Shown here one piece after another: positions 25,635 through 36,181 of a stretch of 39,398 nucleotides of DNA. A program made the translations under genes and the position numbers. How positions within the stretch are numbered: position 1 is the first letter of the stretch; every line of letters starts with the position of its first letter. The notes below the pieces were generated by a model. The model worked only from the letters and a program-made list of their open reading frames with translations, did no database searches and had not been told where the DNA came from. This DNA comes from an uncultured Fidelibacterota bacterium (GTDB taxonomy: Bacteria; Fidelibacterota; Marinisomatia; Marinisomatales; TCS55): NCBI GenBank assembly GCA_913062595.1, contig CAJXWT010000011.1, positions 1-39,398 of the forward strand, in the 5' to 3' direction.

Positions 25635-26021
25635 CTAGGAAGGCCCAGTATTATTACTCAGCATTATCTGCTTGCGGATAAGCCTTATCAGCTCGTGTGT
25701 ATCGGTATTTGGTTGTAGCTGAAAACTGGACTCCGCAGCGTCTAAAGCAAAATCCCACCAGCCTTTTTTTGTATACATTAGTGCCAGATTATAATGCGCT
25801 GTGATAAGATTCTCATATTCTTCCCGAGATAATTTTTGAATAGACGGAGGATACAGACGAATAACTTCACGATACTCCGCTATTGCTTCATCATATAATC
25901 CCTTGGTGTTATACCATTTGCCTAGTTCTAAATGTCTACCGGGATCAACCTTGTTGCAACCGGTTAAAACCAGTACAAGGGCCGAGAGAAGGATGGTTTG
26001 GTATGATATAAGCCTAAACAT
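25635..26021 (-). CDS. TPR-repeat lipoprotein
   Basis: A 128-residue protein with a lipoprotein signal peptide; the lipobox LTGC gives Cys22 as the modified residue. Two TPR-like helix pairs are visible: ELGKWYNTKGLYDEAIAEYR and AHYNLALMYTKKGWWDFALD. It probably mediates protein contacts at the periplasmic face of a membrane; the partner is unknown. It is the last gene of the yqgE-permease-permease group, 60 bases after the MFS gene, and is convergent with the enoyl reductase gene. Confidence 0.82.
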   Translation of the reverse strand: MFRLISYQTILLSALVLVLTGCNKVDPGRHLELGKWYNTKGLYDEAIAEYREVIRLYPPSIQKLSREEYENLITAHYNLALMYTKKGWWDFALDAAESSFQLQPNTDTHELIRLIRKQIMLSNNTGPS

Positions 26022-26081
26022 TAGTTTTTGACTACGTTGGAATTTCCACTTTACACGATTCGAAATGCAAGGAAAAATATA

Positions 26082-27353
26082 TTAACTAATTGTGTGGGCA
26101 ATCGGTTGGTTATCTAAATGGTGTTTGGGGTCCTTAACCCTGAATATGAGAAGTAGTATACCGATGACTAAGAAAATACCAATGCCAGTTAATATTGTCT
26201 CGGTGCTGATTACACCACTTAAACCGCCAACTATTGTGATGGACAAAAATGTGAAAGGGGCCAGGCTTGTGTCCGTGAGGGCCATGTAAATTTTATTGTC
26301 TCCTTCCTGAGCAAAGTCATATATCAAATTCATTGCAGATGGCATAAATGACCCCAATCCAAATCCAAGAAATACAAAGATAGTATATACAGATAACATA
26401 TTTGTTGCTAATAACGCCGTTATAACTGCTGCGAGGTAGGAAAAAAATGATAACATTATTCCAATTTTATGTCCATAACGATCACCTATCCAGCCGGCGA
26501 GAAAACTTCCAATGCCTGATGTTATTACATTGATCACAATAAAAATACCAGCTTCACTTGTATCAAAACCAAACTTATTCTGCGTATATATTGCGTAAAG
26601 ACTTATTGCAGGATAGTTTGCTGTAAGAAAAACTCTAGCGAGGAGATAGTTACGAAAATTGGTATGTGTTTTTACGATAGATTTTGTTTCCGCAATTAAA
26701 TCAGCTATCGTTCTTTCTTTGCGTTTTGTTTTTGGTGTATTTATGCGGTATCCCATAAACAGGATTGTGGCTATTGTAATACATCCAAAAAAAATAAAAA
26801 ATCCCCAGCCAAAATTTTGTGGAAATGAAATATTACTGTTTAGTATTGCCCGAACGGCAAACCCCCCGATAAATCCACCAATACTATTCCAAGCGAAAGA
26901 AATACCTAAATATGCACCGCGTTTTTTCTTGGAAAATGTATGATGTAAAAATTCAGTCCATATGGGAATAATTATACCAATACCAATACCATAGAATATG
27001 AAGCACGTATAGTAAAATACCCAGGCATGCGGACCAGTTGGTGCGATAAATGCAAAAATGAATCCTGCACAAAATATAGGCGGTAGAGCAAACATATGTG
27101 CGCCAATAACGGCGCGTTTTATATCAAGGATATTCCTTCCAACAATAGCAGTAAATAGTTGCGGAAATGCAACTAAAATTGACCACAATCCTGCGACCGA
27201 TAAGCAAATTCCTTGTGGTGCACCAAGTTGTTTTAAAAAGAGCGGTATAATAGCATAAAGCGTATGAAAGGCAATACCAAAGCCCCAGCTAAATTCATGA
27301 AGACAATTTAATATTAGATTATGGCGATCATCTTTATTGGATACACCAGGCAT
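26082..27353 (-). CDS. Major facilitator superfamily permease
   Basis: A 423-residue, roughly 12-helix inner-membrane transporter. The MFS loop motif GWIGDRYGHK lies between helices 8 and 9, and a shortened central cytoplasmic loop contains KRKERTIADLIAE. The substrate cannot be told from sequence. It lies 8 bases after the EamA-family gene and appears cotranscribed with it. Confidence 0.88.
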   Translation of the reverse strand: MPGVSNKDDRHNLILNCLHEFSWGFGIAFHTLYAIIPLFLKQLGAPQGICLSVAGLWSILVAFPQLFTAIVGRNILDIKRAVIGAHMFALPPIFCAGFIFAFIAPTGPHAWVFYYTCFIFYGIGIGIIIPIWTEFLHHTFSKKKRGAYLGISFAWNSIGGFIGGFAVRAILNSNISFPQNFGWGFFIFFGCITIATILFMGYRINTPKTKRKERTIADLIAETKSIVKTHTNFRNYLLARVFLTANYPAISLYAIYTQNKFGFDTSEAGIFIVINVITSGIGSFLAGWIGDRYGHKIGIMLSFFSYLAAVITALLATNMLSVYTIFVFLGFGLGSFMPSAMNLIYDFAQEGDNKIYMALTDTSLAPFTFLSITIVGGLSGVISTETILTGIGIFLVIGILLLIFRVKDPKHHLDNQPIAHTIS

Positions 27354-27361
27354 ACTGGTTT

Positions 27362-28249
27362 TTAATTATCTTTTGATAAATATATCATTGAAGATAATAA
27401 TAGTACTGCCCCGAATAATTGAGCTGGTTCCAGACTACGCCCGCGGTAGAACCAATCAATACACATGGCAGAAAATGGCCAAAATAATTCATATAGCGTT
27501 GCATGCGAAGCGGGAAGACGATCTAATCCATAGTAATAAATAAATAGTGCTACAGCTCCAGTTGAGCAGGCAATCACCAGTAATATTTTCCACTGCATAG
27601 TGGTTAATTCCGTAATCATTGCTATATTATTTGAGGCAACAATCACAGCCATACATACAAGTGCTGTTATAATTAATCTAAGAGAAGTAATTATTTGAAA
27701 TGATATATGTTTAAGGGCGTGTTTTCCTAATACTGTTGAGCTACCCCAACTGAAAGCCGCCAGTAATGCCAATAATGCTGCAATGATCATTTTATCATTC
27801 CAATCTGCAATTGGTTGTAATCCAAATGTCACTAAGAAACTGCCAAGAATGGCTGTAACAGCTAATACTAAGAACTTTTTAGACAAAGGTTCCTTAAGGA
27901 TCACTGCTGCTAAAGTGATTGCAAAAAGTGGCTGCAACTTTTGCAGTAATATAACTACGGATAGATCTATATAATTCACATAACTAAGTGCGCTCGTGTA
28001 GAAAAAAGTACCTAAAATACCGCCACAAATACTTATCCAAAGTACTGATATCCAGGTTCTCTGCCCCAGCTTTAAGATTTCTTGCCAACCCTTAATAAGA
28101 AATGGAATAAATATTACCGCACCAATTATATGTTCAATACTTATAATGAGAAAAGCGGGAACATTATATAGCGTTTGTCTTAGTAACCCATCAAGACTCC
28201 ACAGGATTGCCGCAGAAATGACGGCCAGTTGTGGCAATGCTCGTTTCAT
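27362..28249 (-). CDS. EamA/DMT-family permease
   Basis: A 295-residue protein with about ten membrane helices formed by two EamA-type halves. The first half starts at AILWSLDGLLRQTLYN, and the second at LALLAAFSWGSSTVLGKHAL with the typical repeated helix-1 pattern. Members export or import amino acids, nucleotide sugars or other metabolites; nothing here fixes the substrate. It sits between yqgE (36 bases upstream) and the MFS gene. Confidence 0.88.
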   Translation of the reverse strand: MKRALPQLAVISAAILWSLDGLLRQTLYNVPAFLIISIEHIIGAVIFIPFLIKGWQEILKLGQRTWISVLWISICGGILGTFFYTSALSYVNYIDLSVVILLQKLQPLFAITLAAVILKEPLSKKFLVLAVTAILGSFLVTFGLQPIADWNDKMIIAALLALLAAFSWGSSTVLGKHALKHISFQIITSLRLIITALVCMAVIVASNNIAMITELTTMQWKILLVIACSTGAVALFIYYYGLDRLPASHATLYELFWPFSAMCIDWFYRGRSLEPAQLFGAVLLLSSMIYLSKDN

Positions 28250-28285
28250 GAAAACAAACTAAACGTGAATATTACAATTTTTGGT

Positions 28286-28843
28286 TTAAGCTGAACCGCC
28301 CAAACCTGATATTTGGGACATTTCAACTCCGAAGGAACCTGCAGCTATTTTCCACATTTTTGATTCTTCCGTATTAAAAACAAAATTGTATGATGTAGAT
28401 TGCATGAGCCAATCACCGTTTTCAATTTCTCGCTCTAATTGACCTGCTTCCCATCCTGCGTGCCCAAGCATTAATTTATATTGTTCTGGGGCATTACCAT
28501 CGGCAATATCTTGTAAAATTTTACTACTACTGGTGATAGAAAATTCGTCCGATATTTTCATGCTATCTTTACTGGTGTAAGAACTACTATGTACTACAAT
28601 GCCACGTTCGATTAGTACCGGTCCGCCAAAATATACCTTTGGAATAATTTTGAGTATTTCATCTTGATTCTCAGGAAGTTTTTGAAATAATACCCTCAAT
28701 TCTGGTTTTTCAAACGGTTTGTTTATAATTAACCCCATCGCACCATCATTGCTGTGTTCGCAGACTAAGATTATGCTTTGTCCAAAAAAGGGATCCTGCA
28801 TATGAGGCATAGATATTAATATATGGTTTTCTAACGAACTCAT
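28286..28843 (-). CDS. YqgE/AlgH family protein
   Basis: A 185-residue cytoplasmic protein of the UPF0301 family, whose molecular function is unsettled. Family hallmarks are ILISMPHMQDPFFGQSIILV at about 8-27, the HSNDGAMGLIINKP segment, VYFGGPV and LGHAGWEAGQLERE. It is probably the first gene of a four-gene operon and diverges from uvrA across about 190 bases, in which I see no convincing promoter. Confidence 0.92.
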   Translation of the reverse strand: MSSLENHILISMPHMQDPFFGQSIILVCEHSNDGAMGLIINKPFEKPELRVLFQKLPENQDEILKIIPKVYFGGPVLIERGIVVHSSSYTSKDSMKISDEFSITSSSKILQDIADGNAPEQYKLMLGHAGWEAGQLEREIENGDWLMQSTSYNFVFNTEESKMWKIAAGSFGVEMSQISGLGGSA

Positions 28844-29032
28844 ATTGCAATGTAATTCATAATGTTCATCGCTGGCAATGGCGTTTTACAACGTTAAGAG
28901 GGGTTGTAGGGTGAAATGCAAATCGAAATTTGATCAGAATATAAATAGCATTACATTCCGTGATGGTCTTGAAATTAATGGAATTATAACATTCTACCCG
29001 ATTTAACTATAAACTGAGTAAAAAACACATCT

Positions 29033-31855
29033 ATGAAATCATCTGATAGAATTGTAATAAAAGGTGCCCGGCAGCACAATTTGAAAAATATAGATTTAGA
29101 AATTCCTCGGGATAAGCTTGTCGTAATCACTGGTTTGTCGGGCTCCGGTAAATCTTCTCTAGCGTTTGATACGATTTATGCTGAAGGGCAACGCCGGTAT
29201 GTGGAATCTCTTTCATCATACGCCCGGCAATTCCTTGGATTGATGGAAAAACCTGACATTGATTACATAGAGGGGCTTTCTCCGGCAATTTCAATGGGAC
29301 AGAAGGCAACCGCACGCAACCCCAGATCAACTGTAGGGACAGTCACAGAAGTACATGATTATTTACGATTGCTATTTGCGCATGTAGGCAAACCACATTG
29401 TTGGATATGTGCTAAGCCAATTGTAAGACAGACTGTACAGCAAATAGTTGATACAGTTTGCAAGTTTGATCAAGATACACGGATTTATGTATTAGCACCA
29501 GTAGTCAGAGGCAGAAAGGGAGAGCATAAGGGTGTTTTTTCTGAAATTCGACGGGAAGGGTTTTTACGTGCCAGAGTCGATGGCAAACTGTACCAGGTTG
29601 AGGATAAGATTAATCTCAATAAGAATCAAATTCATGATATAGAGGTTGTAGTTGATAGACTAGTCTTAAAAGGAGATTATAAAGAGCGGTTAACAGAATC
29701 AATCGAGTTGGCCCTGAAAGTTGGGTCAGGTGCGATCATCATACATATTTTGAAAGGTACAGACCATCTATTTAGTGAACATTTTGGCTGTCCTGACCAC
29801 CCCGAAGCATCATTGGATGAACTAACACCACGCATGTTCTCATTTAATTCACCTTATGGTGCATGTGATCATTGTGATGGATTGGGTACACAAATGAATA
29901 TTGATCCAAATTTAGTAGTGCCGGATAAATCGAAATCGTTGATTCAGGGTGCAATCGTTCCATTAGGTGAGCAGCCACGGGGTACCTGGTATGGTGGCAT
30001 TTTGAAGAGTCTTGCCAAACACTACCAGTTCAACTTTACAACACCATGGATTAAGATAGATTCTAAGATTCGTGAAATCCTATTATTTGGTACTGGCAAA
30101 CAGACCCTTACCATGAATTATACTTCCAAACGTTGGTCAGGTACATATACTGGAGGTTGGGAAGGAGCTGTCCAAAATTTAGAACGGCGCTATGGGCAAA
30201 CAAAATCTGGCCACATTCGTAAATGGATAGAACAATTCATGAGTATGAGCCCCTGTCCAAAGTGTAATGGTACCAGGCTCCGCGAAGAAAGTCGGTCTGT
30301 ATTGGTTGGCGGATTTAATCTAGGTACCGTATCTGCAATGACAATTAAGGATGGGAAGAAGTTTTTCAAGAATTTGAATTTAGGTGCGACCGACACAAAG
30401 ATTGCAACTCAAATATTGAAGGAAATTAATAGTCGTCTAGGGTTTTTGGTGGATGTTGGTTTAGAATATTTAACCCTAGATCGTTCAGCCACAACATTGT
30501 CCGGTGGAGAGGCCCAGCGTATCAGACTCGCAACACAAATAGGATCACAATTAATGGGGGTACTCTACATATTGGATGAACCTTCGATAGGGTTACACCC
30601 TCGCGATAATAATCGCTTATTAAATACGTTAAAAAAACTGCGGGATCTTGGTAATTCAGTTCTAGTGGTTGAACATGACCGTGAAACAATGGAATCTGCT
30701 GACCATATCATTGATCTGGGACCAGGAGCCGGCGAACATGGTGGTGACGTAGTTTATTCTGGTAACCCTGAAGGATTAGTAGATTGTTCCAGCTCGTTAA
30801 CAGGAAAGTATTTATCAGGAAATTGTGAAATATCAGTACCTGAGATCCGTCGCAATGGTAATATGAAGTCTTTATTCCTAAAGGGAGCAACTGGTAATAA
30901 TTTGCGTGAAATTGATGTGGAATTCCCGTTGGGGAAATTGGTATTGATTACCGGTGTATCTGGTAGTGGCAAAAGTACACTGATCAATGAAACCCTTTAT
31001 CCAGCGGTTGCAAAGAAATTGAATGGAGTGCGAAAATATCCGTTGGCTCACCAGTCAGTTGAAGGAATTGAATATATAGATAAAATAGTGAATATTGACC
31101 AAAAACCAATCGGTCGGACGCCGCGTTCCAATCCAGCCACCTATACCGGTGTGTTTACATTTATACGTGATCTATTTTCGCAACTGCCAGAGTCTAAGAT
31201 TCGCGGCTATAAGCCTGGCCGTTTTTCCTTTAATGTTAAGGGCGGACGTTGTGAGTCTTGCGGAGGAGATGGTATAATAAAAATTGAGATGAATTTTTTG
31301 CCTGATGTATATGTGACTTGTGAAGTATGTAAAGGTGCCCGCTATAATAGAGAAACGTTGCAAATAAAGTACAAAGGTAAAAATATCGAAGATATTTTGA
31401 ACATGCCGGTTGAAGAAGCACTAAAATTTTTTGAAAATATCCCTTCTGTTAAGAAAAAATTGACCACTTTATGTAAGGTAGGTTTAGGTTATATACGATT
31501 AGGTCAACAAGCAACAACACTGTCTGGTGGAGAAGCCCAGCGTGTAAAGTTAGCAACGGAATTGTCAAAAGCTGCAAAAGACCATACAGTGTATATCCTC
31601 GATGAACCTACTACAGGATTACATTTTGAAGATATTAAAATGTTGATGTCCGTGCTTCAGCGATTGGTGGATAAGGGACATACTGTTATAGTTATCGAGC
31701 ACAACTTAGATGTAATAAAGTGCGCTGATTGGATTATTGATTTGGGACCAGAAGGCGGCAATGATGGTGGAACAGTTCTGGCAATTGGTATACCAGAAAA
31801 AATAGCTAAGGTTAAAAAATCTTTTACTGGGCAGTTTTTACAGAAAGTACTATAG
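29033..31855 (+). CDS. uvrA: Excinuclease ABC subunit A
   Basis: DNA damage-sensing ATPase of nucleotide excision repair. The 940-residue length equals that of E. coli UvrA. Two ABC modules have P-loops GLSGSGKSS (34-42) and GVSGSGKST, and signatures [12 protein letters not shown] and [12 protein letters not shown]. The C-terminal zinc hook is CESCGG...CEVC. In the first zinc module the usual CPxC is CPDH (Cys253, His256), followed by Cys278 and Cys281, so a C-C-C-H ligand set is likely. The gene appears monocistronic, with 127 bases before ruvB. Confidence 0.97.
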   Translation: MKSSDRIVIKGARQHNLKNIDLEIPRDKLVVITGLSGSGKSSLAFDTIYAEGQRRYVESLSSYARQFLGLMEKPDIDYIEGLSPAISMGQKATARNPRSTVGTVTEVHDYLRLLFAHVGKPHCWICAKPIVRQTVQQIVDTVCKFDQDTRIYVLAPVVRGRKGEHKGVFSEIRREGFLRARVDGKLYQVEDKINLNKNQIHDIEVVVDRLVLKGDYKERLTESIELALKVGSGAIIIHILKGTDHLFSEHFGCPDHPEASLDELTPRMFSFNSPYGACDHCDGLGTQMNIDPNLVVPDKSKSLIQGAIVPLGEQPRGTWYGGILKSLAKHYQFNFTTPWIKIDSKIREILLFGTGKQTLTMNYTSKRWSGTYTGGWEGAVQNLERRYGQTKSGHIRKWIEQFMSMSPCPKCNGTRLREESRSVLVGGFNLGTVSAMTIKDGKKFFKNLNLGATDTKIATQILKEINSRLGFLVDVGLEYLTLDRSATTLSGGEAQRIRLATQIGSQLMGVLYILDEPSIGLHPRDNNRLLNTLKKLRDLGNSVLVVEHDRETMESADHIIDLGPGAGEHGGDVVYSGNPEGLVDCSSSLTGKYLSGNCEISVPEIRRNGNMKSLFLKGATGNNLREIDVEFPLGKLVLITGVSGSGKSTLINETLYPAVAKKLNGVRKYPLAHQSVEGIEYIDKIVNIDQKPIGRTPRSNPATYTGVFTFIRDLFSQLPESKIRGYKPGRFSFNVKGGRCESCGGDGIIKIEMNFLPDVYVTCEVCKGARYNRETLQIKYKGKNIEDILNMPVEEALKFFENIPSVKKKLTTLCKVGLGYIRLGQQATTLSGGEAQRVKLATELSKAAKDHTVYILDEPTTGLHFEDIKMLMSVLQRLVDKGHTVIVIEHNLDVIKCADWIIDLGPEGGNDGGTVLAIGIPEKIAKVKKSFTGQFLQKVL

Positions 31856-31982
31856 AAATAAATAACGCGGGAAACACCCGGTAGCTTACAATTATTAAGT
31901 ACTCCCTTGGTGACCCCCCTATCCATTTATTATCTTTAGTGCCCGTGTTTGAGAATATTTTTTGTTTTTCCTATAAGGTTCA

Positions 31983-33005
31983 ATGACTGAAATCCATATT
32001 ACAGATCCTACACCCATTGAAGATGATATAATCATCGAACGATCTCTACGCCCTTCTTATTTTGATGATTTTGTTGGTCAGGGTGATGTTGTGGAGAATT
32101 TGAAGTTATATATTGATGCTGCCAACAAACGGGATGAGGCACTTGATCATGTTTTATTATTCGGGCCTCCTGGTCTTGGTAAAACAACACTAGCAAACAT
32201 TATTTCAAAGGAATTAAATGTAAGCCTTAAGCATTCTTCGGGCCCAGTGATTGACCGCGCTGGCGATCTTGCTGGAATGTTGACAAATATTCAAAGAAAA
32301 GACGTGTTTTTTATCGATGAGATTCACAGGTTAAATAATGTAATAGAAGAATACTTGTATCCAGCTATGGAAGATTTTCAGTTGGAAATTATAATTGATA
32401 GTGGTCCCAGTGCTCGTAGTGTGCAATTGAATATTGAACCATTTACCCTTATTGGCGCTACCACGCGATTGGGTAATTTGACATCGCCTCTAAGAGATCG
32501 ATTCGGAGTTGTTCTGCGCGTTAACTTTTATGACCCAGAAGATTTGTTTCAGATCATTAATCGATCAGCTGAAATTTTAGAAGTTGACATTGACAAAGAA
32601 GGTGCAACGGAATTAGCCGGACGTTCAAGGGGAACACCAAGGATTGCGAACCGTATATTAAGGCGCACACGAGATTATGCCCAAGTCAAAGCAAATGGTT
32701 CAATAACAAAAAGTGTGGCTCAGGAATCACTTAAATCTTTAGGTGTTGATAACTATGGACTGGATGATATGGACCGGCAAATTTTGATAACCTTGATCGA
32801 TAAATTTGATGGAGGCCCAGTGGGCGTAAGTTCATTGGCTGTAGCTATAAGTGAAGATACAACCACTATAGAAGATGTTTATGAACCATATCTAATAAAG
32901 GAAGGCTTTATTCAACGGACCGCCAGGGGCCGTATTGCGCAAAAAAAAGCATATAAAATCTTAGGTAAAGCATTTAACTCAACTAAACAAAAAGGATTGT
33001 TTTAA
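31983..33005 (+). CDS. ruvB: Holliday junction branch migration ATPase
   Basis: AAA+ motor that drives branch migration together with RuvA. The 340-residue protein has a Walker A motif [11 protein letters not shown] at 61-71, Walker B IDEIHRL at 111-117, a sensor-1 region [19 protein letters not shown] at 157-175 and a C-terminal winged helix ending in [13 protein letters not shown]. ruvA and ruvC are not in the window. Its stop overlaps the queA start by one base (TAATG), and the gene appears to open an operon with queA and the isp genes. Confidence 0.97.
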   Translation: MTEIHITDPTPIEDDIIIERSLRPSYFDDFVGQGDVVENLKLYIDAANKRDEALDHVLLFGPPGLGKTTLANIISKELNVSLKHSSGPVIDRAGDLAGMLTNIQRKDVFFIDEIHRLNNVIEEYLYPAMEDFQLEIIIDSGPSARSVQLNIEPFTLIGATTRLGNLTSPLRDRFGVVLRVNFYDPEDLFQIINRSAEILEVDIDKEGATELAGRSRGTPRIANRILRRTRDYAQVKANGSITKSVAQESLKSLGVDNYGLDDMDRQILITLIDKFDGGPVGVSSLAVAISEDTTTIEDVYEPYLIKEGFIQRTARGRIAQKKAYKILGKAFNSTKQKGLF

Positions 33006-34057
33006 TGATTCAAAAAAAGAAAAAATATAAGCTGACTGATTTTGATTACTCACTGCCACCCAAATTTATTGCCCAGTATCCGGCCAAGCGTCGTGATTTG
33101 GCAAAAATGATGGTTCTACACCGGGATACTGGTAAGATTGAGCATAAAAAGTTCTCAAACCTGCCAAATTATTTCAGAAAGAATGACTTGTTTATCATGA
33201 ACAATACAAAAGTATTTCCAGCACGATTATTTGCAAACAAAGATCGTACTGATGCTCAGGTAGAAGTATTTTTGCTTCGCGAATTGGAAAACGATCTTTG
33301 GGAGGTTATGGTCCGACCAGCTCGAAAAGTAAGAATTGGTAATAAACTTATGTTTAAAAAAAATGTTTATTGTGATGTAATTGATAATACCATATCCGGC
33401 GGAAGAGTTGTCAGGTTTGAATATGATGGTGAAGATATATATGGTATTATAGATCGCATTGGTCAATCGCCCCTTCCACCCTACATTAAAAGAGCCGCGG
33501 AACCGTCTGATAAAATAAGGTATCAAACTGTATATGCAGACCGGCGCGGTGCTGTTGCTGCGCCGACGGCAGGCCTTCATTTTACTAACGGACTTATCAA
33601 AAGGCTCAAAGACAAAGAAGTAAAAATTGAGTACACTACTTTACATATAGGCTTAGGTACGTTTCGCCCCGTACAAGTGGAAGATCTCAACCGCCATCAA
33701 ATGGATTCTGAATACTTCGAGTTGTCGCCGAAGACTGCTTTAGCTATAAATGAAGCCAAAAAGAAAAAGCGTAAGGTAGTGGCTGTAGGTACGTCTGCGG
33801 TACGTTCACTGGAAACGGTAGTTGTATCTGGATTCCAGGTGACTTCAAAAAGAGGTTGGACAGACAAATTTATTTATCCACCATATGATTTTAAAATGGT
33901 TGATGCATTGATTACAAATTTTCATCAACCAAAAAGCACACTGTTAATGATGGTTTCTGCTTTTGCTACAAGGAAATTTATTATGAAGGCCTATCGCGAA
34001 GCAAAAAAACATGATTATCGCTTTCTCAGCTACGGTGATGCAATGCTTATCATCTAA
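33005..34057 (+). CDS. queA: S-adenosylmethionine:tRNA ribosyltransferase-isomerase
   Basis: Penultimate step of queuosine synthesis, building epoxyqueuosine on tRNAs with GUN anticodons. The 350 residues carry family motifs IMNNTKVFPARL (64-75), SPLPPYIKR, RGAVAAPTAGLHFT and LHIGLGTFRPV, plus the C-terminal TNFHQPKSTLLMMVSAF. The start overlaps the ruvB stop by one base and the stop overlaps the ispD start by one base, which indicates tight coupling. Confidence 0.97.
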   Translation: MIQKKKKYKLTDFDYSLPPKFIAQYPAKRRDLAKMMVLHRDTGKIEHKKFSNLPNYFRKNDLFIMNNTKVFPARLFANKDRTDAQVEVFLLRELENDLWEVMVRPARKVRIGNKLMFKKNVYCDVIDNTISGGRVVRFEYDGEDIYGIIDRIGQSPLPPYIKRAAEPSDKIRYQTVYADRRGAVAAPTAGLHFTNGLIKRLKDKEVKIEYTTLHIGLGTFRPVQVEDLNRHQMDSEYFELSPKTALAINEAKKKKRKVVAVGTSAVRSLETVVVSGFQVTSKRGWTDKFIYPPYDFKMVDALITNFHQPKSTLLMMVSAFATRKFIMKAYREAKKHDYRFLSYGDAMLII

Positions 34058-34731
34058 TGAGTAATTTATCCTTGAAAGCAGGCGCAGTTGTTCCTGCAGC
34101 AGGGCAAGGAGCACGCTTTGGTGAAAAAAAGCAGTTCAAACTGCTGGGCCGGCGCCCGCTCCTTTTTCATACATTAACTTCATTCCTGGAATGTGATGAT
34201 ATCGCTGAGATCGTAGTTGTAGTTTCGGAAGAAGACATAGAAATGACATCCCGGGAGCTGGCCTCGTTTACATCTGCAAAACCTGTTAAAACTGTGGCTG
34301 GAGGGGCACGGCGCCAGGATTCCGTATTGAATGGCTGTCTGGCATTATCTGAAAATGTAGAGATCATTGCGGTTCACGATGCTGCCCGCCCTTTTGTAAC
34401 GCCAGAACTTATTTCTGCCACCATTGCTGGCTGTAATAAAGCAGACGGCTGTATTGCTGCACTTCCTTCGAAAGACACAGTAAAGCAAGTTGCAGAGAAC
34501 AACATTCAACGGACAATAGACCGTGATAGTACTTGGCTGGCGCAGACACCCCAAACCTTTCATAAGGATATATTGATTAATGCACTCCAGCACGATATGG
34601 TAGCCACCGATGAAGCATCTATGGTGGAAGCAACAGGCGGGACGGTGGCGGTAACAGAAGGGTTTGCCGGGAATTTTAAGATCACTACCGGTGAGGACTG
34701 GCAACTGGCGGAAAATATTATAAATGATTAA
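34057..34731 (+). CDS. ispD: 2-C-methyl-D-erythritol 4-phosphate cytidylyltransferase
   Basis: Third step of the MEP isoprenoid pathway: CTP plus MEP gives CDP-ME. The 224-residue protein has the nucleotide-binding loop PAAGQGARFGEKKQFKLL (13-30), the GGARRQDSV segment and VHDAARPFV (106-114). It overlaps queA by one base and ispF by eight. Its GC content is about 48 percent in stretches I counted, higher than neighbouring ruvB. Confidence 0.95.
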   Translation: MSNLSLKAGAVVPAAGQGARFGEKKQFKLLGRRPLLFHTLTSFLECDDIAEIVVVVSEEDIEMTSRELASFTSAKPVKTVAGGARRQDSVLNGCLALSENVEIIAVHDAARPFVTPELISATIAGCNKADGCIAALPSKDTVKQVAENNIQRTIDRDSTWLAQTPQTFHKDILINALQHDMVATDEASMVEATGGTVAVTEGFAGNFKITTGEDWQLAENIIND

Positions 34732-35197
34732 ATCAGGCATAGGATACGACGTTCATTCCCTGACTAAAGGGGAAGAACTCATTATTGGCGGAGTGAAGAT
34801 CAATAGTCCTCGGGGTTCTGTTGGTCATTCGGACGGGGATGTATTACTGCACGCCATAGTGGATGCATTGCTGGGAGCAGCGAAATTGGGTGACATTGGT
34901 ATGCATTTTCCTAGTTCAGATGAACGCTGGAAGGGCAAGGAAAGCATCCATTTTCTGGAACACGCGGCGCTCCTTGTCCGAGAGCAAGGCTTTGAGATTG
35001 ACCATGTAGACAGTACTGTTATTTTGGAAGAGCCCAAACTTGCTGACATAATTCCAGAAATGGTTTATAAGGTTTCCTACACCCTCCAGATCGATGAAGC
35101 GGCTGTATCCATCAAAGCTACCACCACAGATAAAATGGGCTTCATTGGCCGTGGTGAAGGTGTTGGCGCAATAGCCATTGCGACCATCTCCAAATAA
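34724..35197 (+). CDS. ispF: 2-C-methyl-D-erythritol 2,4-cyclodiphosphate synthase
   Basis: Cyclises CDP-ME 2-phosphate with release of CMP in the MEP pathway. Length is 157 residues. Metal ligands are Asp9 and His11 in GYDVHSL and His43 in LLHAIVDALLGA, matching E. coli positions 8, 10 and 42. HSDGDVLLH, the flexible loop FPSSDERWKG and the C-terminal ATTTDKMGFIGRGEG are also typical. The start lies inside the end of ispD (ATGATTAA), so translation is probably coupled. Confidence 0.96.
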   Translation: MIKSGIGYDVHSLTKGEELIIGGVKINSPRGSVGHSDGDVLLHAIVDALLGAAKLGDIGMHFPSSDERWKGKESIHFLEHAALLVREQGFEIDHVDSTVILEEPKLADIIPEMVYKVSYTLQIDEAAVSIKATTTDKMGFIGRGEGVGAIAIATISK

Positions 35198-35202
35198 TTT
35201 TT

Positions 35203-36048
35203 ATGGACTCAATCACACTTAAGTCACATGCCAAGGTGAATATTGGCCTGCAAGTGCTGGATCAACGTGAAGACGGTTATCATAACATCCACACCATTTT
35301 CCATGAATTGGCTTTTCATGATACTGTTACTTTTTCTAAAACGGATGATGCTTGTGAGCTTTCATCAAACGACGAAAATCTTCCCACGGACGCTTCTAAT
35401 ACCTGTGCCAAAGCCTATGTGGCAGTTAAAGTTCACTGTCCAGATGTTGCTGGAATCAAGATCCATGTTAAAAAAGAAATCCCTCAAGGCTCGGGATTAG
35501 GCGGCGGTTCCAGCAATGGCGCGTCAACACTCAAAGGGATGAATGAATTATATGGACTTGGTTTATCTAATGATGAACTGACAGAACTATCTTTACAAGT
35601 GGGTGCAGATGTACCCTTTTTTATTCATGGTGGTACCCAACTGGGTGAAGGAATTGGTGAACAATTAACCCAGTTAGATATAGAATTACCACAGTCAATA
35701 TTGGTAATAATACCTGGCATGCATATCAGTACAAAATGGGCCTATTCCCGGTGGAGAAAAAAGTTGGAAACGGGGGGCAAGGCACCTAATTTCGCCGGCC
35801 TTATTGAAAGGGGTGAAATACCCTTTCAGTTTTTTGAGAATGATTTCGAAAAAATCGTTTTTTCGACATATCCAGAGATTGGGTTGATCAAAGATCAATT
35901 GCTTGCTAATAAAGCACGATTTGCCAGTCTGTCGGGGAGTGGCTCGGCTGTGTTCGGATTGTTTGACGATGAAGCAGATGCTAGATCCGCTGAGTTACTT
36001 TTTTCCGCATCTAATAAAACAATGCTTACCCGACCCCATACACGGTAA
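35203..36048 (+). CDS. ispE: 4-diphosphocytidyl-2-C-methyl-D-erythritol kinase
   Basis: GHMP-family kinase that phosphorylates CDP-ME, the step between IspD and IspF. The 281-residue protein has the substrate-site motif SHAKVNIGLQV with Lys11, the glycine-rich ATP loop PQGSGLGGGSSNG at 94-106, GADVPFFIHGG and the C-terminal LSGSGSAVFGLF. It starts five bases after ispF, so ispD, ispF and ispE form one unit that provides three consecutive MEP-pathway enzymes. Confidence 0.95.
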   Translation: MDSITLKSHAKVNIGLQVLDQREDGYHNIHTIFHELAFHDTVTFSKTDDACELSSNDENLPTDASNTCAKAYVAVKVHCPDVAGIKIHVKKEIPQGSGLGGGSSNGASTLKGMNELYGLGLSNDELTELSLQVGADVPFFIHGGTQLGEGIGEQLTQLDIELPQSILVIIPGMHISTKWAYSRWRKKLETGGKAPNFAGLIERGEIPFQFFENDFEKIVFSTYPEIGLIKDQLLANKARFASLSGSGSAVFGLFDDEADARSAELLFSASNKTMLTRPHTR

Positions 36049-36074
36049 ATACATCCCTGGATAATTGATACACT

Positions 36075-36145
36075 TGGGGTGTCGTCTAACGGTAGGACAC
36101 CGGGTTTTGGTCCCGGCAGTCGGGGTTCGACTCCCTGCGCCCCAG
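36075..36145 (+). tRNA. tRNA-Gln (anticodon TTG)
   Basis: A full cloverleaf can be drawn. The acceptor stem is TGGGGTG/CGCCCCA with one T-G pair and discriminator G at 36145. The anticodon stem CCGGG/CCCGG encloses loop TTTTGGT, so TTG is at 36107-36109. The T arm is CGGGG-TTCGACT-CCCTG. The gene resembles E. coli tRNA-Gln. The CCA end is not encoded (CAATA follows), so a CCA-adding enzyme is required. A GATAAT hexamer at 36060-36065 could be a -10 element, without an obvious -35. Confidence 0.97.
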
Positions 36146-36181
36146 CAATATCGAAAATCATAAACAATAAGGTGCATTGAT

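Noticed and set aside
25619-25639. CTAGG/CCTAG inverted repeat between fabI-like and TPR lipoprotein genes as a terminator
   Set aside because: Only five base pairs, a nine-base loop and no T-run on either side.
28969-28990. TTGAAA and TATAAC upstream of uvrA as a promoter
   Set aside because: The spacer is only about 10 bases, too short for a sigma-70 promoter.
31866-31882. CGGG/CCCG hairpin after uvrA as a terminator
   Set aside because: Four base pairs without a following T-run.
35895-36177. Minus-strand open frames over the tRNA-Gln gene
   Set aside because: They read through a clear tRNA in antisense and have no recognisable product.
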